A DNA stretch of 64,000 nucleotides, taken from Clostridium grantii DSM 8605 (GTDB lineage: Bacteria; Bacillota; Clostridia; Clostridiales; Clostridiaceae). The DNA lies in NCBI RefSeq assembly GCF_900129965.1, contig NZ_FQXM01000011.1, forward strand, positions 74,419 to 138,418, read 5' to 3'. Every line of letters starts with the position of its first letter. The first letter of the stretch is position 1. The position numbers and the translations under genes were made by a program. The notes under the pieces are model-generated. The model was not told where the DNA came from. It worked only from the letters and a program-made list of their open reading frames with translations, and ran no database searches. This document shows positions 18,499 through 27,654 of the stretch, piece after piece.

Positions 18499-19437
18499 CT
18501 ATAATTTTTCCATGATTTCTTTTATTGTTTCAATTGATAATCCAGTTAATGCAGATATTTGATCTATTGATAAATTTAAAGAAATGGCATTTTTAACAGT
18601 AACTATTTTTTCTTCTTCTCTTCCCTCTTCTCTTCCCTCTTCTCGTCCCTCTTCTCTTCCTTCAATCCATCCTTCTACCTTAGCTGTAGACATTATATCT
18701 CTCTCAATTGCTATAGCTTCTAAATGTTTTTCATAGGCTCTTCGATCCTTTTGTTCTAGTTTTGTAAGATTTAATTGTCTCTCTGCTTCTTTGATATACT
18801 TGGACTTGAATTCCTTTTTGATTTCTGAATTTTTAAGCATATATATCCATTCATCTATATCTTCTTTTACAGTATTTTTAAATCTTTCTATATTAATTAA
18901 ATAATACTCTGGAAATATATTGTTTTTCTCTTTAAAAGTTACCTTATCATCACCTGTATCATCTATATACACTACTTTATTTTTCACCTTCAATTTTTCA
19001 TTTGTATGCATTCCATAAAATTCTGTAGTTCCATAATAAATATAATCTTTTCCGGTGCCTAAATTAAAATAAAGGATGCTAACTGAAATAACCTTTGAAA
19101 TATCTTTATATTTGTCACCTAATTTAAAATAATCTACTATAACTTTGGAGCTTCCATAAAGAACTCTTTCTAAGTAATCAGATTCTCTTTCGTTTTGTAT
19201 TTCAACTATTATCTTCTCTTTATTTTCATCTTCTACAAGAATATCTACTCTATTAAATTTATTGGTTTCACTTGTTTGATTGCCTTCACTCTCTAAAATA
19301 TTTAAAATAACGATATCTTTTTTAAGTAACGCTGTTAGCAAGCCTTCTAACACATTAAAGTTACTTTTATCCCGTAACATCTTCTTTATAAACCAATCAA
19401 ACCTTATTAATTTATTTGAATTTTCCATTGAATTCAC
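18499..19437 (-). CDS. Rpn-type PD-(D/E)XK nuclease/transposase-related protein
   Basis: A 312-aa member of the Rpn (recombination-promoting nuclease) / PD-(D/E)XK transposase group. The nuclease core is visible as NRVDILVEDENKEKIIVEIQ followed by NERESDYLERVLYG (D-x-n-E-x-Q pattern). A run of four EGRE-type repeats links to a short C-terminal helix pair (ISLNLSIDQISALTGLSIE). The body is nearly identical to 46728-47660, but the tail after the repeats is different. It is preceded by a short promoter gap and no partner gene. Confidence 0.85.
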   Translation of the reverse strand: MNSMENSNKLIRFDWFIKKMLRDKSNFNVLEGLLTALLKKDIVILNILESEGNQTSETNKFNRVDILVEDENKEKIIVEIQNERESDYLERVLYGSSKVIVDYFKLGDKYKDISKVISVSILYFNLGTGKDYIYYGTTEFYGMHTNEKLKVKNKVVYIDDTGDDKVTFKEKNNIFPEYYLINIERFKNTVKEDIDEWIYMLKNSEIKKEFKSKYIKEAERQLNLTKLEQKDRRAYEKHLEAIAIERDIMSTAKVEGWIEGREEGREEGREEGREEEKIVTVKNAISLNLSIDQISALTGLSIETIKEIMEKL

Positions 19438-19588
19438 TTCCTATCTATAAGTAATAATTCATCTTTCTATATTAATTATACAATAATTAACTTGCAAAAG
19501 TAAATTATTGTGTTTCCTTTTATATTATTTACAAATAATTCGATTTTATACGCATGTACGTTCTTTTTTCTTTTTAAATATCTAAAAT

Positions 19589-19604
19589 AGCAACAAAAAC
19601 TGTT
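19589..19604 (+). repeat. PR-A end fragment
   Basis: AGCAACAAAAACTGTT matches the end of the PR-A family; the rest of the element is missing. Confidence 0.5.
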
Positions 19605-19628
19605 GAGAAGAATTATTAATTGTATTTT

Positions 19629-19655
19629 AAATCACCTCAAAGGGTGATTTTTTTA
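19629..19655 (+). terminator. rho-independent terminator
   Basis: AAATCACC pairs with GGTGATTT, followed by TTTTA. No intact plus-strand gene lies upstream, so it probably belonged to a lost gene. Confidence 0.6.
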
Positions 19656-19705
19656 TTTTGCCTTCTAATATATACTTAAATTAAGAATACATATAGGAGG
19701 ATAAT

Positions 19706-20226
19706 ATGAAGAAAAGAATTTTGTCAAGTATTTTGGTATTTTTATTGATTGTTACATCTATGGCTGGATGTGCGAAAAACCAAAAGCTAAATGGGGATAA
19801 TTTAGAGGCACAGGTTGATGGTGTGAAGCTAAAAATATCCTCACTAACCTTAGATGAACAAGCAGAATGTATCATAAAAAAAGTAGACGCACCTGCTGTA
19901 ATGGGCGAAATAGAGGTTGATGCATATGATTTTTCCATAGACACTCAGGAGGAACTTGCAGCAATTTTAGAATTAGTGATACCTTATAAAAAAAGTGACA
20001 TTGAAGAAGGTATGACTGCAGAAGAGAGTGTTGGTGCCGGTTATTATAATGAAGAAACTAAAGAATGGGAACCAGTTATTTTAAATATGAAACCATACTT
20101 AATGCTTCCTATGAAGGTGATGATAGCGTTTCATTACAGGGTAGTTTAATCGAGTCTTTTAGCTCTGAAGATGGTGAATTAACAATAACAGCAGACCTAA
20201 AAGCGAAAAAAACTTTAGATAAATAA
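19706..20226 (+). pseudogene. frameshifted exported lipoprotein
   Basis: An AGGAGG site and a lipoprotein signal peptide (cysteine at residue 22, SMAGC) start the gene. The first frame holds to VGAGYYNEETKEWEPVILN and stops at 20149. A second frame carries a coding-like tail (ASYEGDDSVSLQGSLIESFS, then ELTITADLKAKKTLDK) to 20226. One indel or an internal deletion near 20080-20100 joins them. It sits 10 bases before an Lgt-like gene, so lipoprotein and lipidating enzyme were once an operon. Confidence 0.6.
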
Positions 20227-20236
20227 AGGAGAAAAA

Positions 20237-21076
20237 ATGCATCCTAATATTAATTTTAGTTTCTTTGGACAACAGATAGTATTAAAAAGTTATTCAACTT
20301 TTATGGTTTTAAGCATGACAATAGGTTTTTTATTGTCATGCTACTTGTTAAGAAAAAAAACATATAAGTGGTCAGAAATCTTGTGTATATATTTATTGAT
20401 AATTATTTTCTTTTTATTAGGCGCAAGAGGGTTAAATTATTTTGTGAATTATAAATATTTTAGAGAAAATAATATAAGCTTTTTCTTATTAAAAACAGCA
20501 TATTTTTCTTTATACGGAGGAATCGTAGTAGCTTTTTTAGTAAGTATACTTATCAATAAAATTATAAAAAAGAATATTAAAGTATTTTTAGATACTTTGA
20601 CTACCCCATTTTTTATTAGTTTCATTATTATGAGGATTGGTTGTTTTCTTAATGGGTGCTGTGGAGGAAAACACACAAATTCTTTTCTTGGAGTTCAATT
20701 TCCACATAAAGATGAGGCAGTTCTAAATGGCATAATTGGTTCAAAATTAATTCAATCTATTTACAATGGTAAGAGTTACCCTACTCAATTATTTGAAGGA
20801 GGATTTGCACTTTTATTTATATTAGTTGTCCTTTTATTAAGAAAAAAGATTAAGCTAAAAGAAAGCGTGTTTTTTATTCTTTCTGCTATGTACTTTTCTG
20901 CTTTTAGATGGTTTGTGTTGTATTTTAGAATATTACCCTATGAGTACTATATAACAAGAATTTTTTATCCTGTTCTTTATTTTTCTATTATCTTAATTGG
21001 GGTTATAAAACTCTTTATAGATTTCCATTTTCATCATGAGAAGAATACTCGCTATTGTAAAAAGCCTTCTTACTAG
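20237..21076 (+). CDS. prolipoprotein diacylglyceryl transferase-like membrane protein
   Basis: A 279-aa Lgt-family protein with about seven membrane helices. The signature arginine segment reads IMRIGCFLNGCCGGK, where classical Lgt has R-x-G-N-F-x-N-x-E-x-x-G. This Cys-rich version is common in clostridial Lgt-like paralogs rather than the housekeeping enzyme. YPTQLFE and SLYGGI also fit Lgt. The AAAGGAG site and ATG at 20237 follow the decayed lipoprotein gene at 10 bases. Its predicted job is transfer of a diacylglyceryl group from phospholipid to lipoprotein cysteines. Confidence 0.75.
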   Translation: MHPNINFSFFGQQIVLKSYSTFMVLSMTIGFLLSCYLLRKKTYKWSEILCIYLLIIIFFLLGARGLNYFVNYKYFRENNISFFLLKTAYFSLYGGIVVAFLVSILINKIIKKNIKVFLDTLTTPFFISFIIMRIGCFLNGCCGGKHTNSFLGVQFPHKDEAVLNGIIGSKLIQSIYNGKSYPTQLFEGGFALLFILVVLLLRKKIKLKESVFFILSAMYFSAFRWFVLYFRILPYEYYITRIFYPVLYFSIILIGVIKLFIDFHFHHEKNTRYCKKPSY

Positions 21077-21077
21077 T

Positions 21078-21103
21078 GCACCGGTGCTAATTAACAAATT
21101 GTA
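21078..21103 (+). repeat. copy of the 17939 hairpin half
   Basis: GCACCGGTGC followed by TAATTAACAAATTGTA repeats the left arm and loop of the 17939 hairpin with one change. The pairing right arm is absent. Confidence 0.6.
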
Positions 21104-21178
21104 CTTAATTCAAAAGTTTAAGGAATATTATTCTCTACAATTATAACTTAATTTTACAACATATGATATATAATTACC

Positions 21179-21764
21179 CAATTCCCAAAGCTTCTTCAAC
21201 ATCACTTCGGGTGATTTCTTTTTTGATTCTCAAATAATCTTAGTATCCGTAAATACTTTTCATCTTCTACGCTTAATTCTTGCGCATGTGTGTTAGGTAG
21301 AATAACCCTAAATGCACCTTCTACATTTTCAAACTTGGGTTGTACAGGTAAACCTTTGTAACAACTGATTATCTTGCTAATCCCTGTGCCATATGCCTCA
21401 ATTAATTTCATTCTATAAAATAGTCTTGCTAATTTTTCATTTCTTGGTTGTGATGCTTCCATCATAGCAGCCTCTAATGATAATCCTGATACCAGTCCAC
21501 CTAAAGAGATAATCTCTAAACGGTCAGAGTAAAGGTTTATAAATGTACTACCACTAAATGAATAATCTCTATGAACGATAGCATTCAGCAAAGCTTCACG
21601 AATAGCATCTTCTGGATAATCCCTCTCATCTGTGCGTAGTAAATCATGAAAGGTGGCTTTTGTACCATTATAAAAATCTATTGTTTTATAAGCATCTGTA
21701 AGCTGAACAAATATGGAACCAGTAAGTTCTTTTCTATCTTTAAACACTAGCCTAGCTGTGCCTT
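21179..21764 (-). pseudogene. truncated, frameshifted copy of the 31.4-kb ATPase gene
   Basis: About 585 bases almost identical to 31506-32090. It keeps the ATP-binding (HATPase_c_4-like) half: EALLNAIVHRDYSFSGSTF and AYGTGISKIISCYKGL. One extra T in a T run near 21221 shifts the frame so the protein ends ENQKRNHPK instead of continuing into the helix-turn-helix. The 5' half stops next to a PR-A repeat. It is a dead duplicate. Confidence 0.8.
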
Positions 21765-21770
21765 ACAGAT

Positions 21771-21956
21771 AGCAGCAAAAACCATTCCAGTTTTTGTAAG
21801 GTACCTGACCCCTTACAACATAATAATTTCAGGGTTAAATAACTTTACTATACTTGAAACTAATATCTTTAGTTTTTTATTCATTTAATCAACATCCTTT
21901 GTAATAGGTTTGCAGAAATATATCAAAAAACAAAGAATGGAACAGTTTTTGTTGCT
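21771..21956 (+). repeat. PR-A repeat with internal insertion
   Basis: The left end AGCAGCAAAAACCATTCC (21771) and right end GGAACAGTTTTTGTTGCT (21939-21956) are PR-A termini, but they lie 186 bp apart with unrelated DNA inside. Confidence 0.6.
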
Positions 21957-21987
21957 TATTAAAGAATTGCTCTAAATAAATATATAA

Positions 21988-22014
21988 AGGTGTTTTTTCT
22001 AAGAAAACACACCT
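21988..22014 (-). terminator. terminator of germination gene
   Basis: AGGTGT pairs with ACACCT and the inner TTTTCT with AGAAAA, 7 bases after the GerAB-like stop on the minus strand. Confidence 0.6.
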
Positions 22015-22020
22015 CTCAAG

Positions 22021-23127
22021 TCACAAGAACTTTATTTTCTTATACTCTTTAATTGAGGATACTATTAAAAGAATAACAGGGAAAATAAATAAAAAGAAAA
22101 GTGACCAATAAGTCCAAAATTTATCGTTATACTCCCAATAGGCTAATATATTTGGAGTAAGAAAAATAGATAGATTTAACATTAAGAATGCAGTAGGTGT
22201 TAATAAAAAGCTATGATCATGAAAATCAAATAACTTGATTATTGCTTTACATGTTGCTAGTAAATAAACACTTGTTTTAATAAGTGCAGATAATATATAG
22301 ACTAGGGTCATTATAATTTCTATTCTTTGTATAGCATCCCCAATTTGAATTTTAGACATAGTAATATATGTAGGATAAAAGGTTGAGGAAGCTACTTTTA
22401 CCCCTAATACTAAAATATTAGTGCTAGAAGTTAGTAGTAAGATTAATCCTGATATTAATGTACCTGAAATATAAATTTTATAAGCAGAATTTCTTTCTTT
22501 TAAGTTAGATAAAACTGCAGAAAGAGTTACAATCTCACCAAAAGGAAAGGTATATGCATAGAGAACACCCATCATGATTGGACGCACACCGGTATTAAAA
22601 AATGGTCTAATATTATTAAAATCCATATCAGGTATTGAAAATGCAATTGAAAATCCGATTATAGGAATAACCCATATAAGAAAGTATTCACTACATCTTC
22701 CTAGGATATATATTCCTAATTTTGAGGTGTAAAGACATAAAAGGAGAAAAAACATTTTTATTACAAGCAATGGAGTACGGTCCAAATAAGTTAAATTAGT
22801 AAAATAAGCAAAATTCATCAATACCATAGTTCCTTCCTCTAAAAGAAAGTAAACATAAAGTGTTATAAATATCTTACCAATGAATCTTCCAAAACATATT
22901 TCAATAATATCAAATAGATCTTTATTAGGATATGTGTAATATAGCTTACTTAAGATAAATGACATGAATATTGTAATAGCTATTGTTAGAATAAGTGCTA
23001 CCCAAAAATCCTCCTTTGCTTGGATACCTCTTACACCTAGGATAGCATTTGATAAGATAAACATTATTACTATACAAATACCTTGTTTTTCCGTAAGGAT
23101 TGTTTTGTTCAAAATATATTCCTCCAA
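22021..23127 (-). CDS. GerAB/YndE-type spore germination permease
   Basis: A 368-aa inner-membrane protein of the spore germination (endospore) permease family, with about ten membrane helices. Recognisable parts are the N-terminal LTEKQGICIVIMFILSNAIL and the middle WVIPIIGFSIAFSIPD. In germinant receptors the AB subunit binds the nutrient, and it works with GerAA and GerAC; neither is next to it here, so it is an orphan. It is the best single marker that the host forms spores. Confidence 0.85.
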   Translation of the reverse strand: MEEYILNKTILTEKQGICIVIMFILSNAILGVRGIQAKEDFWVALILTIAITIFMSFILSKLYYTYPNKDLFDIIEICFGRFIGKIFITLYVYFLLEEGTMVLMNFAYFTNLTYLDRTPLLVIKMFFLLLCLYTSKLGIYILGRCSEYFLIWVIPIIGFSIAFSIPDMDFNNIRPFFNTGVRPIMMGVLYAYTFPFGEIVTLSAVLSNLKERNSAYKIYISGTLISGLILLLTSSTNILVLGVKVASSTFYPTYITMSKIQIGDAIQRIEIIMTLVYILSALIKTSVYLLATCKAIIKLFDFHDHSFLLTPTAFLMLNLSIFLTPNILAYWEYNDKFWTYWSLFFLFIFPVILLIVSSIKEYKKIKFL

Positions 23128-23265
23128 GCCATAGCACCAAACTCATTATTTTAACAATTAGTTTACCCTAAAAAATATTATTTATAATAATAAAATTATT
23201 TCACACACTAGCCTATAAGTAGCTTTTAATTTCACTAGAGAGAAACAACTTTTGGGAAACATTCA

Positions 23266-23499
23266 TTAAAAAGAGAATAGTAAAAATAATGAGATAGATA
23301 AGCTTGAAGAAAGATAGAAAGCTCCCTTTTCATTAAGTTTTTCAAATATTCTTAAGTTATAATATCCCAAATCCTTGATGCATAGATCTTTTGCTTCAAC
23401 GTCATATATTACATCATGCATGCAATCTGAATCGCTTTTAGTCCCACTAGAAAAACCTACATTATTAAACTTTCCAGTAAGAAGGACCATACTCAACAT
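23266..23499 (-). pseudogene. IS4-type transposase fragment
   Basis: Reads GFSSGTKSDSDCMHDVIYDV, then DLCIKDLGYYNLRIFEKLNE and KGAFYLS, the region around the second catalytic aspartate (D-L-G-Y) of IS4-family DDE transposases. N- and C-terminal parts are absent. It is fused directly to the end of the tnpB remnant. Confidence 0.65.
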
Positions 23500-23530
23500 T
23501 AAATTTGGCAGCAGCTTTGCTACTTTAATT

Positions 23531-24079
23531 CTAGCTTTTTTCTGATTTCTTTAAGTGCTTGGCATTACTAAAAAACACTCCATCACTTGTTATTGCAAAT
23601 TCCTTTATTCCTAAATCTACACCAATTTTTTTATCTGTTTTAGCTAGTTCAACAATTTCAGTTTCAACTAAAATACTAATGAAATACTTTCCACTAGGTA
23701 CTTTGATATGATTGTTTTCAATGTATATAGTGCCCTTTTGATTATTAGTTGTGTAGTTATTGGTATTGGTTTTCTTCTTGAATTTTGGGAATCCTACAGA
23801 TTTATCTCTAAAGAAATTCTTATAAGCCTTATCTAAATTCATTTGGGCATTGGCAAGCGCTAAACTATCAACTTCCTTTAACCACTCAAATTCACCCTTG
23901 TACTGTGCAGGGGTAGGATATTTCATAGTCTTAATATCTATGGATTTATTTTCCTCATATGATTTAATTCTATCTCCTAGCATTTTATTATATACAAATC
24001 TAGTGCATCCAAAAGTCTTAGCTAAATATACTTTTTGCTCTTCATTGGGATATATTCTGAATTTGTATGCTTTTAGTAT
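23531..24079 (-). pseudogene. tnpB: IS200/IS605 TnpB remnant
   Basis: TnpB is the RNA-guided nuclease carried by IS605-type elements. The frame opens with ILKAYKFRIYPNEEQKVYLA at 24079 (an ATA where ATG is expected) and runs through FEWLKEVDSLALANAQMNLD and KKIGVDLGIKEFAITSDG, which includes the first RuvC aspartate. An internal deletion removes the segment before YFISILVETE, and the protein ends before the catalytic glutamate and the zinc ribbon. Both the cleavage activity and the start codon are lost. Confidence 0.8.
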
Positions 24080-24184
24080 TTTCTCACCTCATTTCATTCC
24101 TTAATCTTTAATTTCCACAATTGTTTTTTAGAAATCTGTTACTTACACTTATATATAATCCATACTTACTTATTCGTCAAGAAG

Positions 24185-24272
24185 TTATTATTTTTGGTAT
24201 CGAACCAAAAATAATAAGGGCTATCCATCTCCCACTTATAGAAGATAGGAGAATTCCGCCCTTTTAGTTAAA
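24185..24272. mobile_element. IS605-type end with hairpin, copy 1
   Basis: A 14-bp perfect hairpin (24185-24198 / 24204-24217, loop ATCGA) is joined to a conserved 50-60-base block that starts GGGCTATCCATCTCCC and ends GAATTCCGCCCTTTTAG. The block has nested pairing (GGGC/GCCC, TCTCC/GGAGA). An almost identical block lies at 29285-29369. It sits upstream of the tnpB remnant and abuts the IS1182 remnant. Confidence 0.7.
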
Positions 24273-25257
24273 AGGTGTACAACCCAAATATAGGGTTATA
24301 GCAGATTTTAGAAAAGATAACTCGCAAGCTCTTGAAAATGTTTTTAAATCCTTTGTAGATTACTGCATTAATTTGGGGCTATATGGTAAAAACTTAGTAG
24401 TTCTTGATGGTACAAAGATAGAAGCTTCTGAATCAAAGCGCAAGCATTATAGTCTAAATAAATTATCTAAAGTAAGAGAATTAGCTCAAAATAAAATTAA
24501 TGACTATATTCATCAACTAGAAGTAAACGATAATTTGGATGAGAATAATAATGATTTTGATAGAGAGTCATTTATTTCTGCAATAAAATCACTAGAAGAA
24601 AAGTTACAATATTATAGAGATTTGGACACTAAAATAGTTTTAAACGATGAAAGTGAGATTAATTTCACTGACCCAGATGCTAAGACTGTTAAATTTGGCG
24701 CTAGTCAAGGTACTGATGTGGGGTATAATGTGCAAACAGTTGTAGATACCAAAAATAAGCTAATAGTTACTTATGATGTGATTAATAATTCCGCCGACCA
24801 AGGCCAATTGTACAATATGAGTAAAAAAGCAAAAGAAATCTTTACTGTGGATTCAATTGAAGTTCTAGCAGATAAAGGATATTTCCATACAAAAGATTTT
24901 ATCAAATGTAGTGAAGAAAGCATTATACCTTATGTTGCGAAACCAACTTACTCAAATAGTATAGGAGATACCATATATTTTAGTGAAAAATTTAAGTATT
25001 TAAAAGATGAAGATCTATATATTTGTCCAGAGGGGCAAAAGCTATATTGCAATACTAAAAAGATAAATACTAAAAAGATAAATGCTAAACAAAAAAAGTA
25101 CTTTAATTATGATGCTTGTGGTGCTTGTAAAAATAAATTAAAATGCACAAGTTCATCAAAGGGAAGAACTATAACAAGAAAAGAAACTGAGGATTTTGTA
25201 GAAAATGTAAATAATCGTGTTAAAGAATGTAAAGCTAAATTTAAAAAGATATTCTAG
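24273..25257 (+). pseudogene. IS1182-family transposase, truncated
   Basis: The frame begins at the IS605 end (GVQPKYRVIADFRKDNSQAL) and covers the middle of an IS1182-type DDE transposase: LVVLDGTKIEASESKRKHYS, then EVLADKGYFHTKDF and the Cys cluster CGACKNKLKC. It stops at a long palindrome where intact proteins continue to the conserved HPFGTIK segment. Both ends are missing. Confidence 0.75.
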
Positions 25258-25288
25258 GAGTTGAAAAACTCCTAGAATATCTTTTTAA
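25241..25288. terminator. 22-bp perfect hairpin with GAAA loop
   Basis: Arms 25241-25262 and 25267-25288 are fully complementary. The hairpin contains the last codons and stop of the IS1182 remnant. It may be a terminator or the result of an inverted duplication. Confidence 0.65.
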
Positions 25289-25344
25289 TGTACTTTATTA
25301 TTTTAGATTTAAAAAGTATGAAATATTCATAACGGTAGCTTAAA

Positions 25345-25396
25345 CAGCAACAATACTTCTATTTGTTGCTGTTGTGCAATCTAATTTATGCACAAC
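25345..25396. repeat. two adjacent hairpins
   Basis: CAGCAACAA/TTGTTGCTG (25345-25371) and GTTGTGCA/TGCACAAC (25371-25396) stand side by side just before an RC core. Nothing else is visible between 25289 and the flavoprotein gene. Confidence 0.5.
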
Positions 25397-25401
25397 CTGC
25401 T

Positions 25402-25435
25402 GGGGTGTTTGCGAAATCTTTAAATTTAGTTTGCT
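25402..25435 (+). repeat. RC core repeat, copy 2
   Basis: GGGGTGTTTGCGAAATCTTT...TTGCTA, overlapping the stop of the flavoprotein gene by two bases. Confidence 0.75.
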
Positions 25436-26807
25436 ATTTGGATTGAATTTGATACTCTTTTTTAGGTTTAGCATCTTCAATCACCTTTTGATATGGAGCT
25501 ATTATAAACTCATTCATTTGACCCTTCATTTTTTTCTGTACAGAAGGTAAGTTCATCAAAAAACCAATGATATACATCATTAAAATTCTTGCTTTTCTCT
25601 TTTGCGGGAAATCGTAAATACCATGCTCCTTATAAAATTTATGGTCAGCCTTCATAATTCCACGCATTAAATAAATAAGATCTCTAAAAATCTTTGTGCC
25701 TCCAACACCATAGAAGTTCTTTGGTCTTGTACACTTATTTTTCAGTGAATAACAAATACTCTGTGATAAATTTTGAATTGACTTAGAAGTATTTTTTTCG
25801 TTTGTTGCAACACCAGCAAGATAATTTCCACCCACTTCACAACGTGCTTCCAGGATAGTTTGAAGATTAGCTTCTGCCATATAATCCCCACTAATCAAAT
25901 ATCCTACAGTCATCCCCTCTGTTACAGCTCTATGTCCATTACAGAACTGACGGTCATCATAAAGTTTCAAGCTTGAATGTGTATAGTGATCACTTATAGT
26001 AAATGCATATATAATTGCATTTGCCTTTTGAATTTCGTTTCTTAAAAAATCATCAAAACCATCCTTATACACACATTTTCCTGTAACTGAACAACTTAAG
26101 CAACCAAGACATCCTCCATGAATAATGGTTTTTCTCAAATTTACTTCTCTTGCTTTATAAGGTAATGTTGACTTAAAATCTTCAATCATATTTCTTAAAT
26201 TAGTATCATCATCTGAACAGTTTGTTAAGAGAACTACATCAAAACCACTCTCTTTAGAGGTATTTTCTAAAATTGGTTTATAAATCTCTCTTTTTTCTTT
26301 ATAAACACCTGGTGAAGCACAAATATAAATATCATTTTTTATGGAAAACAATAGCTGCTGAAAAAAGCTCTCAGCTTCTATTTGACCTTTTTTTTCTTGT
26401 AAATCATCCATATCTGCAGACAAACCTCGAATATATTTAAGTCCTAAGTCGTGGCAATTTTCTTCAATGAATTTATGAGCAGTCACATCATAAAAATGTT
26501 TTGATGTAGTAATTTGAGTTGTAAATTTTCCTTTTAAATCTACACCATTTTCTTTAATAAGTTCAATAAATCTATGCATCTGATAAGGAGCAATAAATGT
26601 ATAAACAGGATAAGCAAATAAAATCAGTTCTGCATCTTCTAAGGCTTTATTAGCCTCACTAAAATCTTTTTCATATGCTTTTATTCTTTGTCCTACATTT
26701 AAAACTGTAAAATCATGCTCAGGGTAGACTTTTTGTAAATACAATACCGTTTGCAGGGTAATACTATTCTTACCTTTTGGACTTCCATTCAAAACTAATA
26801 TTTTCAT
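25434..26807 (-). CDS. tandem flavodoxin-fold NAD(P)H-dependent oxidoreductase
   Basis: A 457-aa cytoplasmic protein with two flavodoxin-like halves. Half one starts MKILVLNGSPKGKNSITLQT, the FMN phosphate loop of the NADPH-dependent FMN reductase family. Half two (from about residue 170) repeats a degenerate loop and carries a Cys cluster GGCLGCLSCSVTGKCVYKD, as in iron-sulfur flavoproteins, which may bind a 4Fe-4S cluster. The last 80 residues are basic and helical. It starts in a TAATG overlap with the remnant upstream. Its electron acceptor is unknown. Confidence 0.8.
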   Translation of the reverse strand: MKILVLNGSPKGKNSITLQTVLYLQKVYPEHDFTVLNVGQRIKAYEKDFSEANKALEDAELILFAYPVYTFIAPYQMHRFIELIKENGVDLKGKFTTQITTSKHFYDVTAHKFIEENCHDLGLKYIRGLSADMDDLQEKKGQIEAESFFQQLLFSIKNDIYICASPGVYKEKREIYKPILENTSKESGFDVVLLTNCSDDDTNLRNMIEDFKSTLPYKAREVNLRKTIIHGGCLGCLSCSVTGKCVYKDGFDDFLRNEIQKANAIIYAFTISDHYTHSSLKLYDDRQFCNGHRAVTEGMTVGYLISGDYMAEANLQTILEARCEVGGNYLAGVATNEKNTSKSIQNLSQSICYSLKNKCTRPKNFYGVGGTKIFRDLIYLMRGIMKADHKFYKEHGIYDFPQKRKARILMMYIIGFLMNLPSVQKKMKGQMNEFIIAPYQKVIEDAKPKKEYQIQSK

Positions 26808-26926
26808 TATTCATTCTCCATCTTTCTTAATAGTTTTTTATACCATTCAATTTCAAACTCCGCTGAATCAATACCATATTTATTTAAAAAATAACTCCAC
26901 AAATTTTCAATAAGTTTATATCTCAA
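26807..26926 (-). pseudogene. C-terminal fragment of an upstream operon gene
   Basis: The last 39 codons of a protein (NLWSYFLNKYGIDSAEFEIE, then WYKKLLRKMENE) end in a TAATG overlap with the flavoprotein start. The helical character would suit a TetR-type regulator, but I do not recognise it. Its 5' part is gone, and 26930-27040 shows nothing. Confidence 0.4.
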
Positions 26927-27043
26927 AGATGATTACAAAAATAAAAAACCTCTTAATATCTAAATTATATCAGATAATTAAGGAAGTATCTTTATTTTTA
27001 TGAAATGTAAATATTATTAAATATCCAGTTACATTCTAACTTG

Positions 27044-27358
27044 CTAACCTCTATCCCCAATAGCCGTAATATCCACTACCACAGCTACATCACCTTTATT
27101 CTCTCCACTATCATCAATGAAAAGTCCTTGAGAAATACATTGCCCTTTCTTTAATGAAGAAAGCTTTCTTTCCCAATCTTTCTTTTCACTACTATCCTTT
27201 GATAGATTTGAAGATACTGGTGAAATTTCACTATCTGGAGGTAAAAAGTATACCATTTGGCTTGAGTTTTCTAACCTTTTTATTTCATCACTATCCAACC
27301 GACCTCTTAAAAATTGAGTTGCGTACCAGCCTGACCATCCGAATTTTCTTCCTTCTGT
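27044..27358 (-). pseudogene. C-terminal fragment, possible DUF87/HerA-type ATPase
   Basis: Open frame EGRKFGWSGWYATQFLRG, then ENSSQMVYFLPPDSEISPVS and LKKGQCISQGLF. The first phrase resembles the E-x-G-x-x-x-G-x-S-x-x-x-A-T-Q motif of DUF87/TraG-like ATPases. The upstream domains are missing, so it is not functional. Confidence 0.4.
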
Positions 27359-27408
27359 TTATAGTTTTATACCCAGAAAAATATTTATCCCTAGTATTTT
27401 AGCTCGAT

Positions 27409-27519
27409 CTATTTAATTTTACTAACAAACTCCTCTAAACTTTGTACAGAACTAGATACTTTTAACCATTTCTTTAATGTTTCAACATCATCCTGATTAT
27501 TTACTATAATAACTAAACT
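27409..27519 (-). pseudogene. unrecognised C-terminal fragment
   Basis: About 36 codons (IIVNNQDDVETLKKWLKVSS, then SVQSLEEFVSKIK) ending in TAG. It resembles the C-terminal helices of Rpn-like or similar proteins, but I cannot assign it. Confidence 0.3.
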
Positions 27520-27654
27520 TGCTAAGCCTTATAAAGAGGAAGTTGACCTAATTTTAACCGCGCCATCTTTTAAAAATCCCTTTACAGCAATTACAATAAT
27601 ATCTGAAAATTGTACTGTAATCTTTTATAATAACAAAAGGAGGTACAGTTAAAC
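27513..27654 (+). pseudogene. unrecognised fragment in front of regulator-like pseudogene
   Basis: Open frame AKPYKEEVDLILTAPSFKNP, then AITIISENCTVIFYNNKRRY and a stop right at the next ATG. The AGGAGG inside it serves the next gene. It is the end of a lost upstream gene; the family is unknown. Confidence 0.3.

Noticed and set aside
18600..18670. Repeated short units resembling a CRISPR or tandem array
   Set aside because: They are in-frame codons for EGRE repeats of the Rpn protein, 12 bases per unit without spacers. The same is true at 46850.
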